A DNA stretch of 41,089 bases from Syntrophorhabdaceae bacterium (GCA_026415675.1 JAOAGQ010000028.1:1-41089); one strand, 5' to 3'. Shown: positions 13,375 through 24,606, counted from the stretch's first letter. Notes: generated from the letters alone by a model not told the origin. Numbers and translations are program-made.

Positions 13375-13832
13375 AACTGATAGATGTACTTAAAGAAAAC
13401 TGCATCCTGGCTGATCTAAAGGGGGAGACGAAGAGGGAGGTCATTGAGGAACTTGTATATCCGTTAAAGGAGATGAACCTCATTGAAGAGGTCGATGAGG
13501 CGGTGAATGTGGTCCTTGAAAGGGAAAAGCTCGGGAGCACAGGGATAGGTGAGGGGATTGCCATCCCTCACGGAAAATATAGAGGAATAAACGACATCCT
13601 CTGTGTCTTTGGCAAGTCCAAGAAAGGTGTAGATTTCGATGCCATAGACAGAAAGCCCGTTTATATGTTTTTTTTGATACTGACCCCTGAGGATGCCGTT
13701 AATCAATATTTAAAGACGCTCTCGAGAATCTCAAAGATGTTAAGGGATCCCTCCTTCAAGAAGAGGCTCATGGAACTCGACAGCCCTAAGGACATATACG
13801 ATAGCATAGTAGAGGAGGACAGTAAGATTTGA
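13371..13832 (+). CDS. ptsN: PTS EIIA-Ntr regulatory protein
   Basis: A phosphoacceptor of the nitrogen-type phosphotransferase system, with regulatory rather than sugar-transport function. The 153-aa protein carries the phosphorylatable His67 in GEGIAIPHGKYRGI and the family features LEREKLGSTGIG and DAVNQYLKTLSRISKML. It overlaps hpf and is followed by hprK after 43 bases. The only EI in the window is the ordinary PtsI, not the GAF-containing PtsP, so PtsI-HPr probably phosphorylates it. Confidence 0.95.
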   Translation: MKLIDVLKENCILADLKGETKREVIEELVYPLKEMNLIEEVDEAVNVVLEREKLGSTGIGEGIAIPHGKYRGINDILCVFGKSKKGVDFDAIDRKPVYMFFLILTPEDAVNQYLKTLSRISKMLRDPSFKKRLMELDSPKDIYDSIVEEDSKI

Positions 13833-13875
13833 TAGAAAAGCCAAGAGCCCCATCGTACTTCTCGTATCTATCACC

Positions 13876-14817
13876 ATGAAAGGTATAACCGTTCAGTCTT
13901 TATTAGAGGATAAGTCCTACGGGCTTGAACTTGAGCTCATAGCCGGTTCAAAGGGTGTAGGGAGAAAGATATATAACCCCCGCATACAGAAGCTGGGTCT
14001 TGTGATCACAGGACACATGGTATATCTCCATCCCCACAGGATTCAGATACTGGGAAATACAGAGATGTCCTATCTTAAATCGATAGGGGATGAAGAGGGG
14101 GAAAGGATCATCAAAGAACTATGCAAAAACGATGTGGTCTGTTTTATCGTTACGAGGAATCTAAAAGTCCCCTCATTTTTTTTAGAGGAGGCCAACAATA
14201 GGGCGATACCCTTTTTAAGATCAAAGCTCATCACATCGGTCTTCATAGAAAGGATCACCAAGCTCCTTGAAGAAAAGCTCGCCCCCTCCACAACGGTTCA
14301 CGGTGTGCTGATGGATATCATCGGGGTGGGCACCATGATCATAGGTAAGCCAGGAATAGGTAAAAGTGAGAGCGCCCTCGAGCTTATAGCGAAGGGACAC
14401 AGACTGATTGTGGATGATGTGGTATACATAAAGAAGATGGGGGCCATAGACCTCTACGGCGAGTCCCCGGGCATGATAAAAAACTTGCTCGAGATAAGGG
14501 GGATCGGCATCGTTGATATCGGACGCTTATTCGGTGTTGCCGCGGTGAGGGACAAGAAGAGGATAGACCTCGTTGTGGAACTCGTCGAATGGCACGTCAA
14601 TGAGGAATACGATCGAGTGGGTTTCAGAGAGGATAAATACCGACTCCTCGGCATAGACCTCCCTTTGATCAGGATACCTGTCAGTCCAGGGAGGAACATC
14701 TCCACCATCATTGAACTTGCCTGCAGGAATTTTATCCTGAAGAAACAGGGGATAAATACAGCCCTGGAACTCGAAGAGAAGATGTTGAGCATTACGAAGG
14801 TGGAAGAGAAACATTGA
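13876..14817 (+). CDS. hprK: HPr kinase/phosphorylase
   Basis: Phosphorylates and dephosphorylates HPr on a serine according to metabolic state. The 313-aa protein has an N-terminal domain to about residue 130, then the kinase domain with P-loop GKPGIGKSESALEL, and the HprK signature LEIRGIGIVDIGRLFG. The C-terminal loop is PVSPGRNIS. The HPr encoded 1.3 kb downstream keeps the target Ser46. Its stop overlaps the TTG start of rapZ. The ribosome site is weak, so coupling with ptsN may matter. Confidence 0.95.
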   Translation: MKGITVQSLLEDKSYGLELELIAGSKGVGRKIYNPRIQKLGLVITGHMVYLHPHRIQILGNTEMSYLKSIGDEEGERIIKELCKNDVVCFIVTRNLKVPSFFLEEANNRAIPFLRSKLITSVFIERITKLLEEKLAPSTTVHGVLMDIIGVGTMIIGKPGIGKSESALELIAKGHRLIVDDVVYIKKMGAIDLYGESPGMIKNLLEIRGIGIVDIGRLFGVAAVRDKKRIDLVVELVEWHVNEEYDRVGFREDKYRLLGIDLPLIRIPVSPGRNISTIIELACRNFILKKQGINTALELEEKMLSITKVEEKH

Positions 14818-15659
14818 AGCTGATCATCCTAAGCGGTATCTCCGGTTCAGGCAAGACGACATTCCTTAAGGCCCTCGAAGATATAGGCTTTTTCTGTGTT
14901 GACCATTTCCCCCTGGTTCTCCTTAAAAAATTCTCAGAACTTATAAGCTTGATCGGGGATAGAATCGACAAGTTCGCCTTTGTTGTAGATATCAGGGAGA
15001 GGGAGTTTTTTGACACAGGGAGAGAGGTGCTCAAGGAGATAAAAGAGAAGTTCAACGGGGAGCTAATCTTTCTTGAAAGTACCGATGAGGCGTTGATGAA
15101 GAGATTCAAGGAGACGAGGAGGCTCCATCCCCTATATACCCCGGCGAATATAAAAGAGGCCCTCGATGAAGAGAGACGACTCATGGGCTGGATAAAAGAT
15201 ATGGCGGATAGTGTCCTTGATACCTCAAACCTTACCCCCCATGAATTGAGGAGATTTGTCCTTAGTGTATACGGTAAAGATGAACTTAAGATGAAGATAA
15301 ACCTAATGTCATTCGGTTATGCCTATGGCATACCTCCTCAAGCGGATTTGGTCTTCGATGTGAGGTTTTTGCCAAACCCTTACTTTGTGGAGGATTTGAG
15401 AGAAAAAAACGGTCTTTCGAAAGAGATCGGTGATTATATATCCTCGTGGGAGGGGTTTGATAAATTTTTTCTTTTGCTTTTGGATTTTCTGTTATATCTT
15501 ATTCCTCTCTTTGAAAAAGAGGGAAAAAGCTACCTTACCATATGTATAGGATGCACAGGAGGTAAACACCGCTCTGTTTATGTTTTAAGTGCCCTGGAGG
15601 AAAGATTGAAAGATACCGGTTACGATATCTCTACGGTGCACAGGGATATAGACAGATAG
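14814..15659 (+). CDS. rapZ: RNase adapter / nucleotide-binding protein RapZ
   Basis: A P-loop protein of the YvcJ/RapZ family, which in enterobacteria directs RNase E to the small RNA GlmZ in response to glucosamine 6-phosphate. The 281-aa protein starts with TTG, overlapping the hprK stop. Walker A is SGISGSGKTTFLKALED, followed by FFCVDHFPLVLL. The C-terminal domain has FGYAYGIPPQADLVFDVRFL and the signature CIGCTGGKHRSVYV, ending TVHRDIDR. The GlmZ target may not exist here, so the function in this lineage is open. Confidence 0.94.
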   Translation: MKLIILSGISGSGKTTFLKALEDIGFFCVDHFPLVLLKKFSELISLIGDRIDKFAFVVDIREREFFDTGREVLKEIKEKFNGELIFLESTDEALMKRFKETRRLHPLYTPANIKEALDEERRLMGWIKDMADSVLDTSNLTPHELRRFVLSVYGKDELKMKINLMSFGYAYGIPPQADLVFDVRFLPNPYFVEDLREKNGLSKEIGDYISSWEGFDKFFLLLLDFLLYLIPLFEKEGKSYLTICIGCTGGKHRSVYVLSALEERLKDTGYDISTVHRDIDR

Positions 15660-15693
15660 CAGGAAGGGTAAGGGCGAAGTAGAAGGAGGAAAA

Positions 15694-16110
15694 ATGGTAG
15701 GCATTGTCGTTGTTGCCCATTTGAATATAGCGAAAGAGATGGCCGATACCGTTGAGTTGATACTGGGAAGGCAGACGCAGTTCTCCTACGTGAACATCTT
15801 CCCCCAGGATGAAGTGGATAAGACAAAAAAATTGATAACGGACGCCATAAAGGCGACGGATACAGGGGAAGGGGTGCTCGTATTGACGGATATGTTCGGG
15901 GGGACACCATCAAACTTAAGCCTATCCTTTCTGGAGGAGGGCAGGGTGGAGGTAATAGCAGGATTCAATCTACCGATGCTGATAAAACTGATCACATACA
16001 GGGAGAAGAGGCCTCTAAATGAACTTGCCCGCTTTATCACCCAGTACGGCCAGAATAATATATATATGGCCACCGAGATTCTAAAAATGAGAAAGAAGGA
16101 AACAACGTGA
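15694..16110 (+). CDS. PTS EIIA component, mannose/fructose (Man) type, stand-alone
   Basis: A single-domain EIIA-Man protein of 138 aa. The phosphorylatable histidine is in VVAHLNIAKEM near the N-terminus, and the second conserved block is VLTDMFGGTPSNLSL. In sugar-transporting systems it hands phosphate to EIIB-Man, but no EIIB, EIIC or EIID gene is present. This suggests a regulatory output, as seen for incomplete PTS in many non-sugar-using bacteria. An AGGAGG site precedes the ATG, and HPr starts 1 base after the stop. Confidence 0.9.
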   Translation: MVGIVVVAHLNIAKEMADTVELILGRQTQFSYVNIFPQDEVDKTKKLITDAIKATDTGEGVLVLTDMFGGTPSNLSLSFLEEGRVEVIAGFNLPMLIKLITYREKRPLNELARFITQYGQNNIYMATEILKMRKKETT

Positions 16111-16111
16111 T

Positions 16112-16378
16112 ATGGTGGAAGGTATTTTTACTATCAGGAATAAGCTCGGACTCCATGCAAGACCTGCGGCAGCCTTTGTTAAGAAGGCAAACGAATTTAA
16201 CTCATCCATATGGATGGAGAAGGACGGCACAAGGGTGAACGCAAAGAGTATCATGGGTATTTTGATGCTTGCCTGTCCTGCAGGAAGCCAGGTTAAGTTG
16301 ACCGTAGAGGGAAACGACGAGGATATAGCCATAAAGGAGCTTGGCAGTTTTATTGAGAGTGGGTTCAATGAATTATGA
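16112..16378 (+). CDS. ptsH: Phosphocarrier protein HPr
   Basis: The small phosphocarrier, 88 aa. His15, the EI-dependent site, lies in KLGLHARPAA. Ser46, the HprK-dependent site, lies in NAKSIMGILML. Having both sites, with hprK on the same strand upstream, indicates dual phosphorylation as in Firmicutes and many Proteobacteria. It overlaps ptsI by 4 bases. Confidence 0.97.
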   Translation: MVEGIFTIRNKLGLHARPAAAFVKKANEFNSSIWMEKDGTRVNAKSIMGILMLACPAGSQVKLTVEGNDEDIAIKELGSFIESGFNEL

Positions 16379-18141
16379 GTGAAGAAGGGCTGACAAATAA
16401 GGTGGTAAAGGGTATCGGGGTATCCTCGGGTATTGCCTTTGGAAAGGTCCGCCTCATCGAGAGGGGTCGGTTACCTGTTACAAAGCGTTCAATTAAAGAG
16501 GAGCATATACAAAAAGAGGTCAACAGATTCCGCCACGCCATAAAGACCGCGATTGAGGAGTTGAACAGTATAAAAGAGAGCATCCCCGATGACGAGGTGA
16601 GGAAGCATGCATTCATAATAGACGCCCATATGATGATACTCCAGGACGATTTTTTTACAGGGGCCGTGATAGAGACGATAAAATCGGAGAAGGTGAATGC
16701 AGAATGGGCCCTGGACCAGGTTGTATCAAAATTTCTGTTGAGTTTTGAGAAGGTGGTGGATCCCTATCTTAAGGAGAGGGGACAGGACATAAAGTATATA
16801 TACAGTCGCCTTGCAAGGATACTCGTCAAAGGGAAGACAGAAGACTTAAATAATATAAGGACAGCCGGCAAGTCCATAATAGTTGCCCATGATTTATCCC
16901 CTGCCGATACAATCCAGTTAAACATGAGTAAGGTATCGGGATTTGTTACGGAGGTAGGGGGAAGGACATCCCATACATCGATTGTCGCAAGGGCCCTGGA
17001 GATCCCCGCGGTCGTTGCAGTCCAGAATATCACATCCCTTGTAAAAAATAATGACAGTATAGTGATAGACGGCGATGAAGGCATCGTCATCATAAACCCG
17101 TCGAAAGAGACCCAGGATGAATTTCTCACAAAACAGATACATCTAAAGATACAGAAGAAGGAATTTCTAAAGGTTGCAAGGCTCAAGGCAGAGACGAAGG
17201 ATGGTTATAAAATAAAGGTAGGGGCAAATATAGAGCTTCTCGCAGAAATGGATATCGTCAAGAAGTACGGTGGTATGGGTGTGGGGCTCTACAGGACCGA
17301 ATACATTTTTCTCTCAAAGAAAGGCCTTCCCACAGAGGAAGAGCATTTTCACATATACAGAAAGCTCGCGGAAAATAAGGATCTCGAATACGTAACCGTG
17401 AGGACCCTGGACATAGGGGGGGATAAGTTTCTACAGAACTCAAAGGGCCAGAAGGAGGCAAACCCCGCCTTGGGATTAAGGGCAATAAGGCTCTGTATAA
17501 AGGAAATGGATATTTTTAAGGCGCAGCTTATGGGTATTCTCAGGGCGAGTGCATATGGGCCCTTAAAGATACTTATCCCTATGGTATCAGGGACGGATGA
17601 GGTAAAGAAGATCAAAGGGCTCTTGAAGGAATATATGGATGAGCTTTCGTCAAAGGGGATAGAGTTCAACAGGGACATAAAACTGGGCATAATGGTAGAA
17701 GTTCCCTCAACGTGTATGATAAGCGATATGCTTGCCCCTGAAGTCGATTTCTTCAGCATTGGGACGAACGACCTCATCCAGTACACCCTTGCCATCGACA
17801 GGGTGAACGAGTATGTTTCTTATCTATATGAGCCTCTACACCCTGCTGTTTTGAGGATGATAAAGCACACCGTTCAGGTAGCCCATGCCCACAGGATAGA
17901 GGTGGCCCTCTGCGGAGAGATGGCAGGAGAGCCTCTTTACGTACCGATTCTGCTCGGGCTTGAACTCGATGAGTTGAGTATGAATCCATACACCATACCG
18001 AAGACGAAGAAGATCATCCGGGGTCTTGAGCAGTCTTACTGTAAGGAACTTTTGAAGGCGATACTCAACAACGACTCCGCGAAGAGGAGCGAGGCATTGT
18101 TGAGGGAGGAGATGAAAAGGCTATTCCCAAAGGAGTTTTAA
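16375..18141 (+). CDS. ptsI: PTS enzyme I (phosphoenolpyruvate-protein phosphotransferase)
   Basis: Transfers phosphate from phosphoenolpyruvate to HPr. The 588-aa protein has the N-terminal HPr-binding helical domain, the phosphohistidine domain with active His near residue 200 in GGRTSHTSIVARALEIPAVV, and the PEP-binding TIM barrel with GLYRTEYIFL, TLDIGGDK and FFSIGTNDLIQYTLAIDR. It lacks the N-terminal GAF domain of PtsP. It closes the regulatory PTS block; 51 bases separate it from metK. Confidence 0.97.
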   Translation: MSEEGLTNKVVKGIGVSSGIAFGKVRLIERGRLPVTKRSIKEEHIQKEVNRFRHAIKTAIEELNSIKESIPDDEVRKHAFIIDAHMMILQDDFFTGAVIETIKSEKVNAEWALDQVVSKFLLSFEKVVDPYLKERGQDIKYIYSRLARILVKGKTEDLNNIRTAGKSIIVAHDLSPADTIQLNMSKVSGFVTEVGGRTSHTSIVARALEIPAVVAVQNITSLVKNNDSIVIDGDEGIVIINPSKETQDEFLTKQIHLKIQKKEFLKVARLKAETKDGYKIKVGANIELLAEMDIVKKYGGMGVGLYRTEYIFLSKKGLPTEEEHFHIYRKLAENKDLEYVTVRTLDIGGDKFLQNSKGQKEANPALGLRAIRLCIKEMDIFKAQLMGILRASAYGPLKILIPMVSGTDEVKKIKGLLKEYMDELSSKGIEFNRDIKLGIMVEVPSTCMISDMLAPEVDFFSIGTNDLIQYTLAIDRVNEYVSYLYEPLHPAVLRMIKHTVQVAHAHRIEVALCGEMAGEPLYVPILLGLELDELSMNPYTIPKTKKIIRGLEQSYCKELLKAILNNDSAKRSEALLREEMKRLFPKEF

Positions 18142-18192
18142 AGGGAGATTATCAACAAAAGAGTATAAATCGAAAGAGAAGGAGGTAGTGAA

Positions 18193-19356
18193 ATGGGAAT
18201 GACGAGGTATCTTTTTACATCAGAATCGGTAGCGGAGGGCCATCCCGATAAGATTGCAGACCAGATATCCGATGCCGTCCTCGATACGTTAATCGAACAG
18301 GATAAAGGTTCCAGGGTCGCATGTGAGACGTATGTGACGACAGGATTGGTACTCGTTGGAGGGGAGATAACGACGAAGGGTTACGCGAATATCCCTGAAA
18401 TAGTGAGGCAGACGGTGAAGGAGATAGGTTATAACGATTCTGCTATGGGATTTGACTGGGAGACCTGTGCGGTTCTCACCGCCATCGACGAACAGTCTCC
18501 TGATATAGCGATGGGGGTAAACGAGACGGAGAACCACGAACAGGGGGCAGGGGATCAGGGACTCATGTTCGGCTATGCCTGCAATGAAACGGTAGAGTTT
18601 ATGCCCATGCCCATCATGTATGCCCATAAGCTCGTAAAAAGGCTTGCCGAGGTAAGAAAGAACGGGATCCTAAATTTCTTGAGACCCGATGGAAAGAGTC
18701 AGGTCACCATAGAGTATATAGACAGGATACCGGTGAGGGTCGATGCGGTTGTTATAGCGGCACAGCACAAACCCGACGTGAGCATATCAACGGTGAGGGA
18801 GGGTATCACGGAAGAGGTGATAAAAAAGGTGATCCCCGCGGAGATGATGGATGAGAAGACTAAAATCTTCATAAACTCCACGGGGAGGTTTGTGATAGGG
18901 GGCCCTAAAGGGGATTGCGGTATGACAGGGAGGAAGATCATAGTGGACACATACGGCGGTGTCGGTAGCCACGGAGGCGGTGCCTTTTCGGGGAAAGACC
19001 CCTCAAAGGTCGACAGGAGCGCATCCTATATGGCCCGATATATCGCAAAGAACCTCGTAGCCGCAGGTCTTGCAGACAAACTTGAAATACAGATAGCGTA
19101 TACGATAGGTGTGGCCCAGCCCGTATCTGTCATGATCGACACTCAGGGTACATCAAAGATTAGCCCCGACAGGATTGCAGAGATTGTAAACGAACTCTTC
19201 GACATGAGACCGAGAAGGATTATAGAGAAACTCGATTTGTTGAGGCCCATCTATAAAAAGACTGCCTGTGGTGGCCATTTCGGGAGAAATGAACCCGAAT
19301 TTACCTGGGAGAGGCTCGATATGGTGGAAGAGATAAGGAAGAGGGCAGGTATGTAA
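18193..19356 (+). CDS. metK: S-adenosylmethionine synthetase
   Basis: Makes SAM from methionine and ATP. The protein has 387 aa. Motifs include [30 protein letters not shown], the glycine-rich [20 protein letters not shown] and [16 protein letters not shown]. The start at 18193 has an AAGGAGG site 7 bases upstream; an ATG two codons later is possible. The leader is too short to hold a SAM riboswitch. It is followed by ahcY and a PfkB kinase, giving a methyl-cycle operon. Confidence 0.98.
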   Translation: MGMTRYLFTSESVAEGHPDKIADQISDAVLDTLIEQDKGSRVACETYVTTGLVLVGGEITTKGYANIPEIVRQTVKEIGYNDSAMGFDWETCAVLTAIDEQSPDIAMGVNETENHEQGAGDQGLMFGYACNETVEFMPMPIMYAHKLVKRLAEVRKNGILNFLRPDGKSQVTIEYIDRIPVRVDAVVIAAQHKPDVSISTVREGITEEVIKKVIPAEMMDEKTKIFINSTGRFVIGGPKGDCGMTGRKIIVDTYGGVGSHGGGAFSGKDPSKVDRSASYMARYIAKNLVAAGLADKLEIQIAYTIGVAQPVSVMIDTQGTSKISPDRIAEIVNELFDMRPRRIIEKLDLLRPIYKKTACGGHFGRNEPEFTWERLDMVEEIRKRAGM

Positions 19357-19380
19357 GACCCTTGTTAATCAACCGACTAA

Positions 19381-21650
<2,270 letters not shown>

Positions 21651-21653
21651 ATT

Positions 21654-21705
21654 AAGAGGGGTGAATCGGATACGGATAGGTCTTAGTATTCCAGTTCCCC
21701 CTCTT
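21654..21705. terminator. Possible bidirectional terminator between convergent genes
   Basis: AAGAGGGG (21654-21661) pairs with CCCCTCTT (21698-21705), followed on the + strand by TCTTT. The 36-base loop is long and the distal arm overlaps the 3' end of the molybdoenzyme gene. It is the only sizeable inverted repeat in the 32-base convergent gap. Confidence 0.3.
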
Positions 21706-22366
21706 TCTTTATGACCATATATTCGTTTAAATCAAGGGCGAGGTCCTCCCCTTTCTGTATGGTACCATCTTTGGAATACCCAAAAGACTCCCAGTAACCT
21801 GTACCCTCTTCTGCTACGAATTCCAGTTTTACTATAGTCTTTGCACTCTTGTACCCGTACTTTGAAGGCATGATCAACCTTAACGGGCCTCCGTGTATAT
21901 CCGGTAGGGGTTTGTCGTCCATTTCGTATACGAATAGCACCCTGGGCATTAAAAGGTCATTAAGGGAGATGTATTCGGTATAATCATCCCCGCATAAGAT
22001 ATACAGGAATTTCGCCTCTTTCTTCGGTTTTACGACATCGAACAATGTTTTTGGTGAAAAGCCTCCCCATTTTGCCTTTCCCGACCAGCACTCGACACAT
22101 TTCATCCTCGAAACCTGTACCAGTTTTTTAAACTTTTTAAGCTCATAGAGGGTGAAAGCCCTATGATGTTCGCATAGGCCACCGACCTCCAATCTCCATT
22201 TGGCGGGGTTTAATGGCTTAAAAGGTTTATAAAATCTGATGTTGAAGCCCTTTCGATCCTCGTTTTGAAGCATCCTTTCCATCTCTTTTGCCTTTAGGTT
22301 TGTATTTTTAAAAAAAGTACCAACGGTTAATGCAGATATAAAATGGAGAAAATCCCTCCTCTTCAT
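21683..22366 (-). CDS. Tat-exported molybdopterin oxidoreductase, sulfite oxidase/MsrP fold
   Basis: A single-domain Moco-dependent oxidoreductase of 227 aa from the chosen ATG at 22366. That start gives the twin-arginine signal MKRRDFLHFISALTVGTFF, so the protein is probably exported folded; TatC is encoded at 37710. An upstream ATG at 22489 would bury this signal behind 41 residues. The conserved Mo-ligand cysteine is in RMKCVECWSG, and HGGPLRLIMPSKYGYKSAKT is a family signature. It resembles YedY/MsrP-like proteins but has no MsrQ partner gene here, so the substrate is unknown. Its codons look more AT-rich than those of the neighbours. A TATAAT lies just upstream of the start on the minus strand. 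Confidence 0.82.
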   Translation of the reverse strand: MKRRDFLHFISALTVGTFFKNTNLKAKEMERMLQNEDRKGFNIRFYKPFKPLNPAKWRLEVGGLCEHHRAFTLYELKKFKKLVQVSRMKCVECWSGKAKWGGFSPKTLFDVVKPKKEAKFLYILCGDDYTEYISLNDLLMPRVLFVYEMDDKPLPDIHGGPLRLIMPSKYGYKSAKTIVKLEFVAEEGTGYWESFGYSKDGTIQKGEDLALDLNEYMVIKKEGELEY

Positions 22367-22493
22367 CAGTTTATTATAACACAAATAGGATTTACCACAT
22401 AAAAATAAAATACATCCCACCATCAACTCATTTGGTGGTTGATTAAAGTGCCAACCGTTAAGTAAAATAAATATCACTTTTTTAGTCAAAATA

Positions 22494-22643
22494 TGCTATA
22501 TTGCTTGAGGCTTTTACAATAGTATCAACCTTTTGCCGTTGGATGATGTTAAAAGCATGTATTTAACAGGGATTTAGAAGATGCCCGTGATATGGGGAGA
22601 TTTTTAATATCTCTGTAAAAATTATAAGAGGTAGGGTGGAGAT
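22494..22643 (+). promoter_or_regulatory. thi4 extended -10 promoter and structured leader
   Basis: TGCTATATT at 22494-22502 fits an extended -10 element, giving a leader of about 135 bases. The leader contains a long imperfect hairpin (CTTTTA 22511-22516 with TAAAAG 22550-22555; inner CAAC with GTTG) and a second small hairpin (GAGAT/ATCTC, about 22597-22613) close to the ribosome site. I find no TPP-riboswitch signature. The rest of the 277-base divergent gap (22367-22643) holds AT-rich DNA and a CCACCA/TGGTGG inverted repeat near 22428-22438. Confidence 0.35.
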
Positions 22644-23417
22644 ATGATAGACGAAAGGATTGTTACAAAGGCGATAATTGAAAGGTTTTCAGAGAAACTC
22701 GTATCGAATCTCGAGCTTGATGTGGCGGTCTGTGGTGCAGGTCCTTCGGGTCTTGTGGCGGCATATTTTCTTGCAAAGGGTGGTCTAAAGGTTGCTGTCT
22801 TTGAGAGGAAGCTCTCGATAGGGGGTGGTATGTGGGGCGGAGGGATGATGTTCAACGAGATAGTGGTCCAGGAGGAGAGTAAGGGGATACTCGATATGCT
22901 AAATATCAGGGCCAAAGAATATATACCCGGGTACTATACCGTTGATTCTGTGGAGGCGGTGTCGGGGATTTGTTTTCAGGCTGTACAGGCAGGGGCCCAG
23001 ATATTCAACCTCATAAGTATAGAAGACCTCGTAGTAAGGCAGGATAGGGTTACAGGGGTTGTTATAAACTGGACCGCTGTGGAGATGGCAGGACTTCACG
23101 TTGACCCCCTTACGATAATGGCAAAATCTGTTGTGGATTCAACAGGACACCCCATTGAGGTTGTGAGGGTGCTGGAGAGAAAGATGGGTGTTACGCTCAA
23201 TACACCTTCAGGAAAAATCGAGGGGGAGAAATCCATGTGGGCCGATGTGGCAGAGACTACAACGCTTGAGAATACAAAAGAGGTATTCCCCGGACTTTTT
23301 GTCGCCGGGATGAGTGCAAATGCAACCTTCGGTTCATACAGGATGGGACCCATATTCGGGGGTATGCTCCTTTCGGGGAAGAAGGTGGCAGAGTTGATCA
23401 TAGGAAAAATCCGGTGA
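22644..23417 (+). CDS. thi4: Sulfide-dependent thiazole synthase (Thi4 family, archaeal type)
   Basis: Makes the thiamine thiazole precursor from NAD and glycine in the Thi4 pathway. The 257-aa protein has the Rossmann FAD/NAD loop [40 protein letters not shown], and the C-terminal [23 protein letters not shown]. At the site of the sulfur-donating cysteine of the yeast enzyme the sequence reads GLHVDPLT, with His152. His at this site is the state of methanogen Thi4 proteins that use free sulfide and turn over catalytically. Ribose-1,5-bisphosphate isomerase is a related annotation and less likely. No other thiamine gene is nearby. Confidence 0.9.
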   Translation: MIDERIVTKAIIERFSEKLVSNLELDVAVCGAGPSGLVAAYFLAKGGLKVAVFERKLSIGGGMWGGGMMFNEIVVQEESKGILDMLNIRAKEYIPGYYTVDSVEAVSGICFQAVQAGAQIFNLISIEDLVVRQDRVTGVVINWTAVEMAGLHVDPLTIMAKSVVDSTGHPIEVVRVLERKMGVTLNTPSGKIEGEKSMWADVAETTTLENTKEVFPGLFVAGMSANATFGSYRMGPIFGGMLLSGKKVAELIIGKIR

Positions 23418-23436
23418 AGACCATACAAAAAGTGGG

Positions 23437-24606
23437 TTAAACATACTCGATAGATACAACCTTGCCGAGGTCTTTCAGCTTCTCGACCAGGAGTTTTATT
23501 ATCGCCTCTCTTGGGAAGATGCCCATCTGTCTGAAGATAATGTTCTTATGGGCCCTGTTTGTTGCGGTTCCCACGATGAAATTCACGATATCCGATTCAT
23601 GGAGGATCCTCGCAAGCTCCGTTACGGGAGAGCCCCCTCCGAGCTTCTCCGGGGGTACATCGATTATGTTGTACACCTGATTGAGGGTAATCACCCCTTC
23701 TGTTGCAAGGTCTATACCCTCTATCTCATAAGAAGGGGGTTTGTGGTACCCTTGGGGTTCCTCCTTCAATGTCGCCTTTACCTTGAGAGATTTAGATACA
23801 ATTTCCACGGTGGTTGAACCGCATACGACCTTTCTCCCCTTCATCTCCATAAACATTTTCACAACCCTATCATCGTCGGTCTTTTTAAAGGGAGGCCCTG
23901 TAAGGATATTCAGTACATTCGATTCCCTGCATAGGAGGAGGGCGCAGGATGTGTCGTCCCCGTAATCTGTGATCGATATATCTTTTACCTTCTTGAGAAT
24001 CCTTGCAGGAATCTCTTTTATGTCTGTATGTTGGGCGAGGAGCCCGTCGATAAAATAGGAGACGTTCTGGACGCCCCAACCCATACGGTACTGCCTTCCC
24101 ATACCTGCCTGGCTTACCCCGTCTGAAAAAAGGATTATCCCGTCTCCGTATTCGAGGACACAGTTTACCTCTGATATGATCTCGAGCCCCATGGGGAAGA
24201 ACCTCTGCTGGGGAAGGTATGTGGCAAAATGTCGGCTTAAAAGGATGGGGGAGGGCATCTCATAGGAGATAATCGTTGCGTGGCCGCTATTCAAAATCCT
24301 GCAGACGGAGAAGGCCGCGAAAGGTATATTCGAAGTCCTTGCCTCGTGGAGGGTATCCACCATCTTTTTGCAGGCCTCCCTTAAAGTAAATCCGAGTCTT
24401 AAGAGTTCTGCAAGCCTCGATGAATTCATCACGGCCGCTATGTTTGCTTTGACCCCTGTGCCCATTCCATCTGCAAGGATAAAGGTCGTTGCCTCATCTG
24501 TCCTGTATGTAACAAAGAAGTCACCGCACACCTGGGATTTCTTCTTAGGGGCTTGGGCGGTGATGATTTCAATATATTTTTTTGATTCAGCAGGATCAGG
24601 GTTCAT
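23437..24606 (-). CDS. SpoIIE-type PP2C serine phosphatase, hydrogenase-linked
   Basis: A 389-aa protein. The N-terminal PP2C/SpoIIE domain (about residues 10-225) has the metal-binding motifs ILADGMGTGVKAN, ILFSDGVSQAG and GDDTSCALLL. The C-terminal ~160 residues (from ESNVLNILTGPPF) form a second domain I do not recognise, ending in FRQMGIFPREAIIKLLVEKL. The gene overlaps hydS by 11 bases and is the last gene of the hydrogenase operon. It may therefore dephosphorylate a partner in response to the H2 signal sensed by HydS. No cognate kinase or anti-sigma antagonist is encoded nearby, so the target is unknown. Confidence 0.85.
   Translation of the reverse strand: MNPDPAESKKYIEIITAQAPKKKSQVCGDFFVTYRTDEATTFILADGMGTGVKANIAAVMNSSRLAELLRLGFTLREACKKMVDTLHEARTSNIPFAAFSVCRILNSGHATIISYEMPSPILLSRHFATYLPQQRFFPMGLEIISEVNCVLEYGDGIILFSDGVSQAGMGRQYRMGWGVQNVSYFIDGLLAQHTDIKEIPARILKKVKDISITDYGDDTSCALLLCRESNVLNILTGPPFKKTDDDRVVKMFMEMKGRKVVCGSTTVEIVSKSLKVKATLKEEPQGYHKPPSYEIEGIDLATEGVITLNQVYNIIDVPPEKLGGGSPVTELARILHESDIVNFIVGTATNRAHKNIIFRQMGIFPREAIIKLLVEKLKDLGKVVSIEYV

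Noticed and set aside
22503-22643. TPP riboswitch in front of thi4
   Set aside because: Neither the CTGAGA nor the ACCTGATCTGGATAAT-like conserved segments are present.
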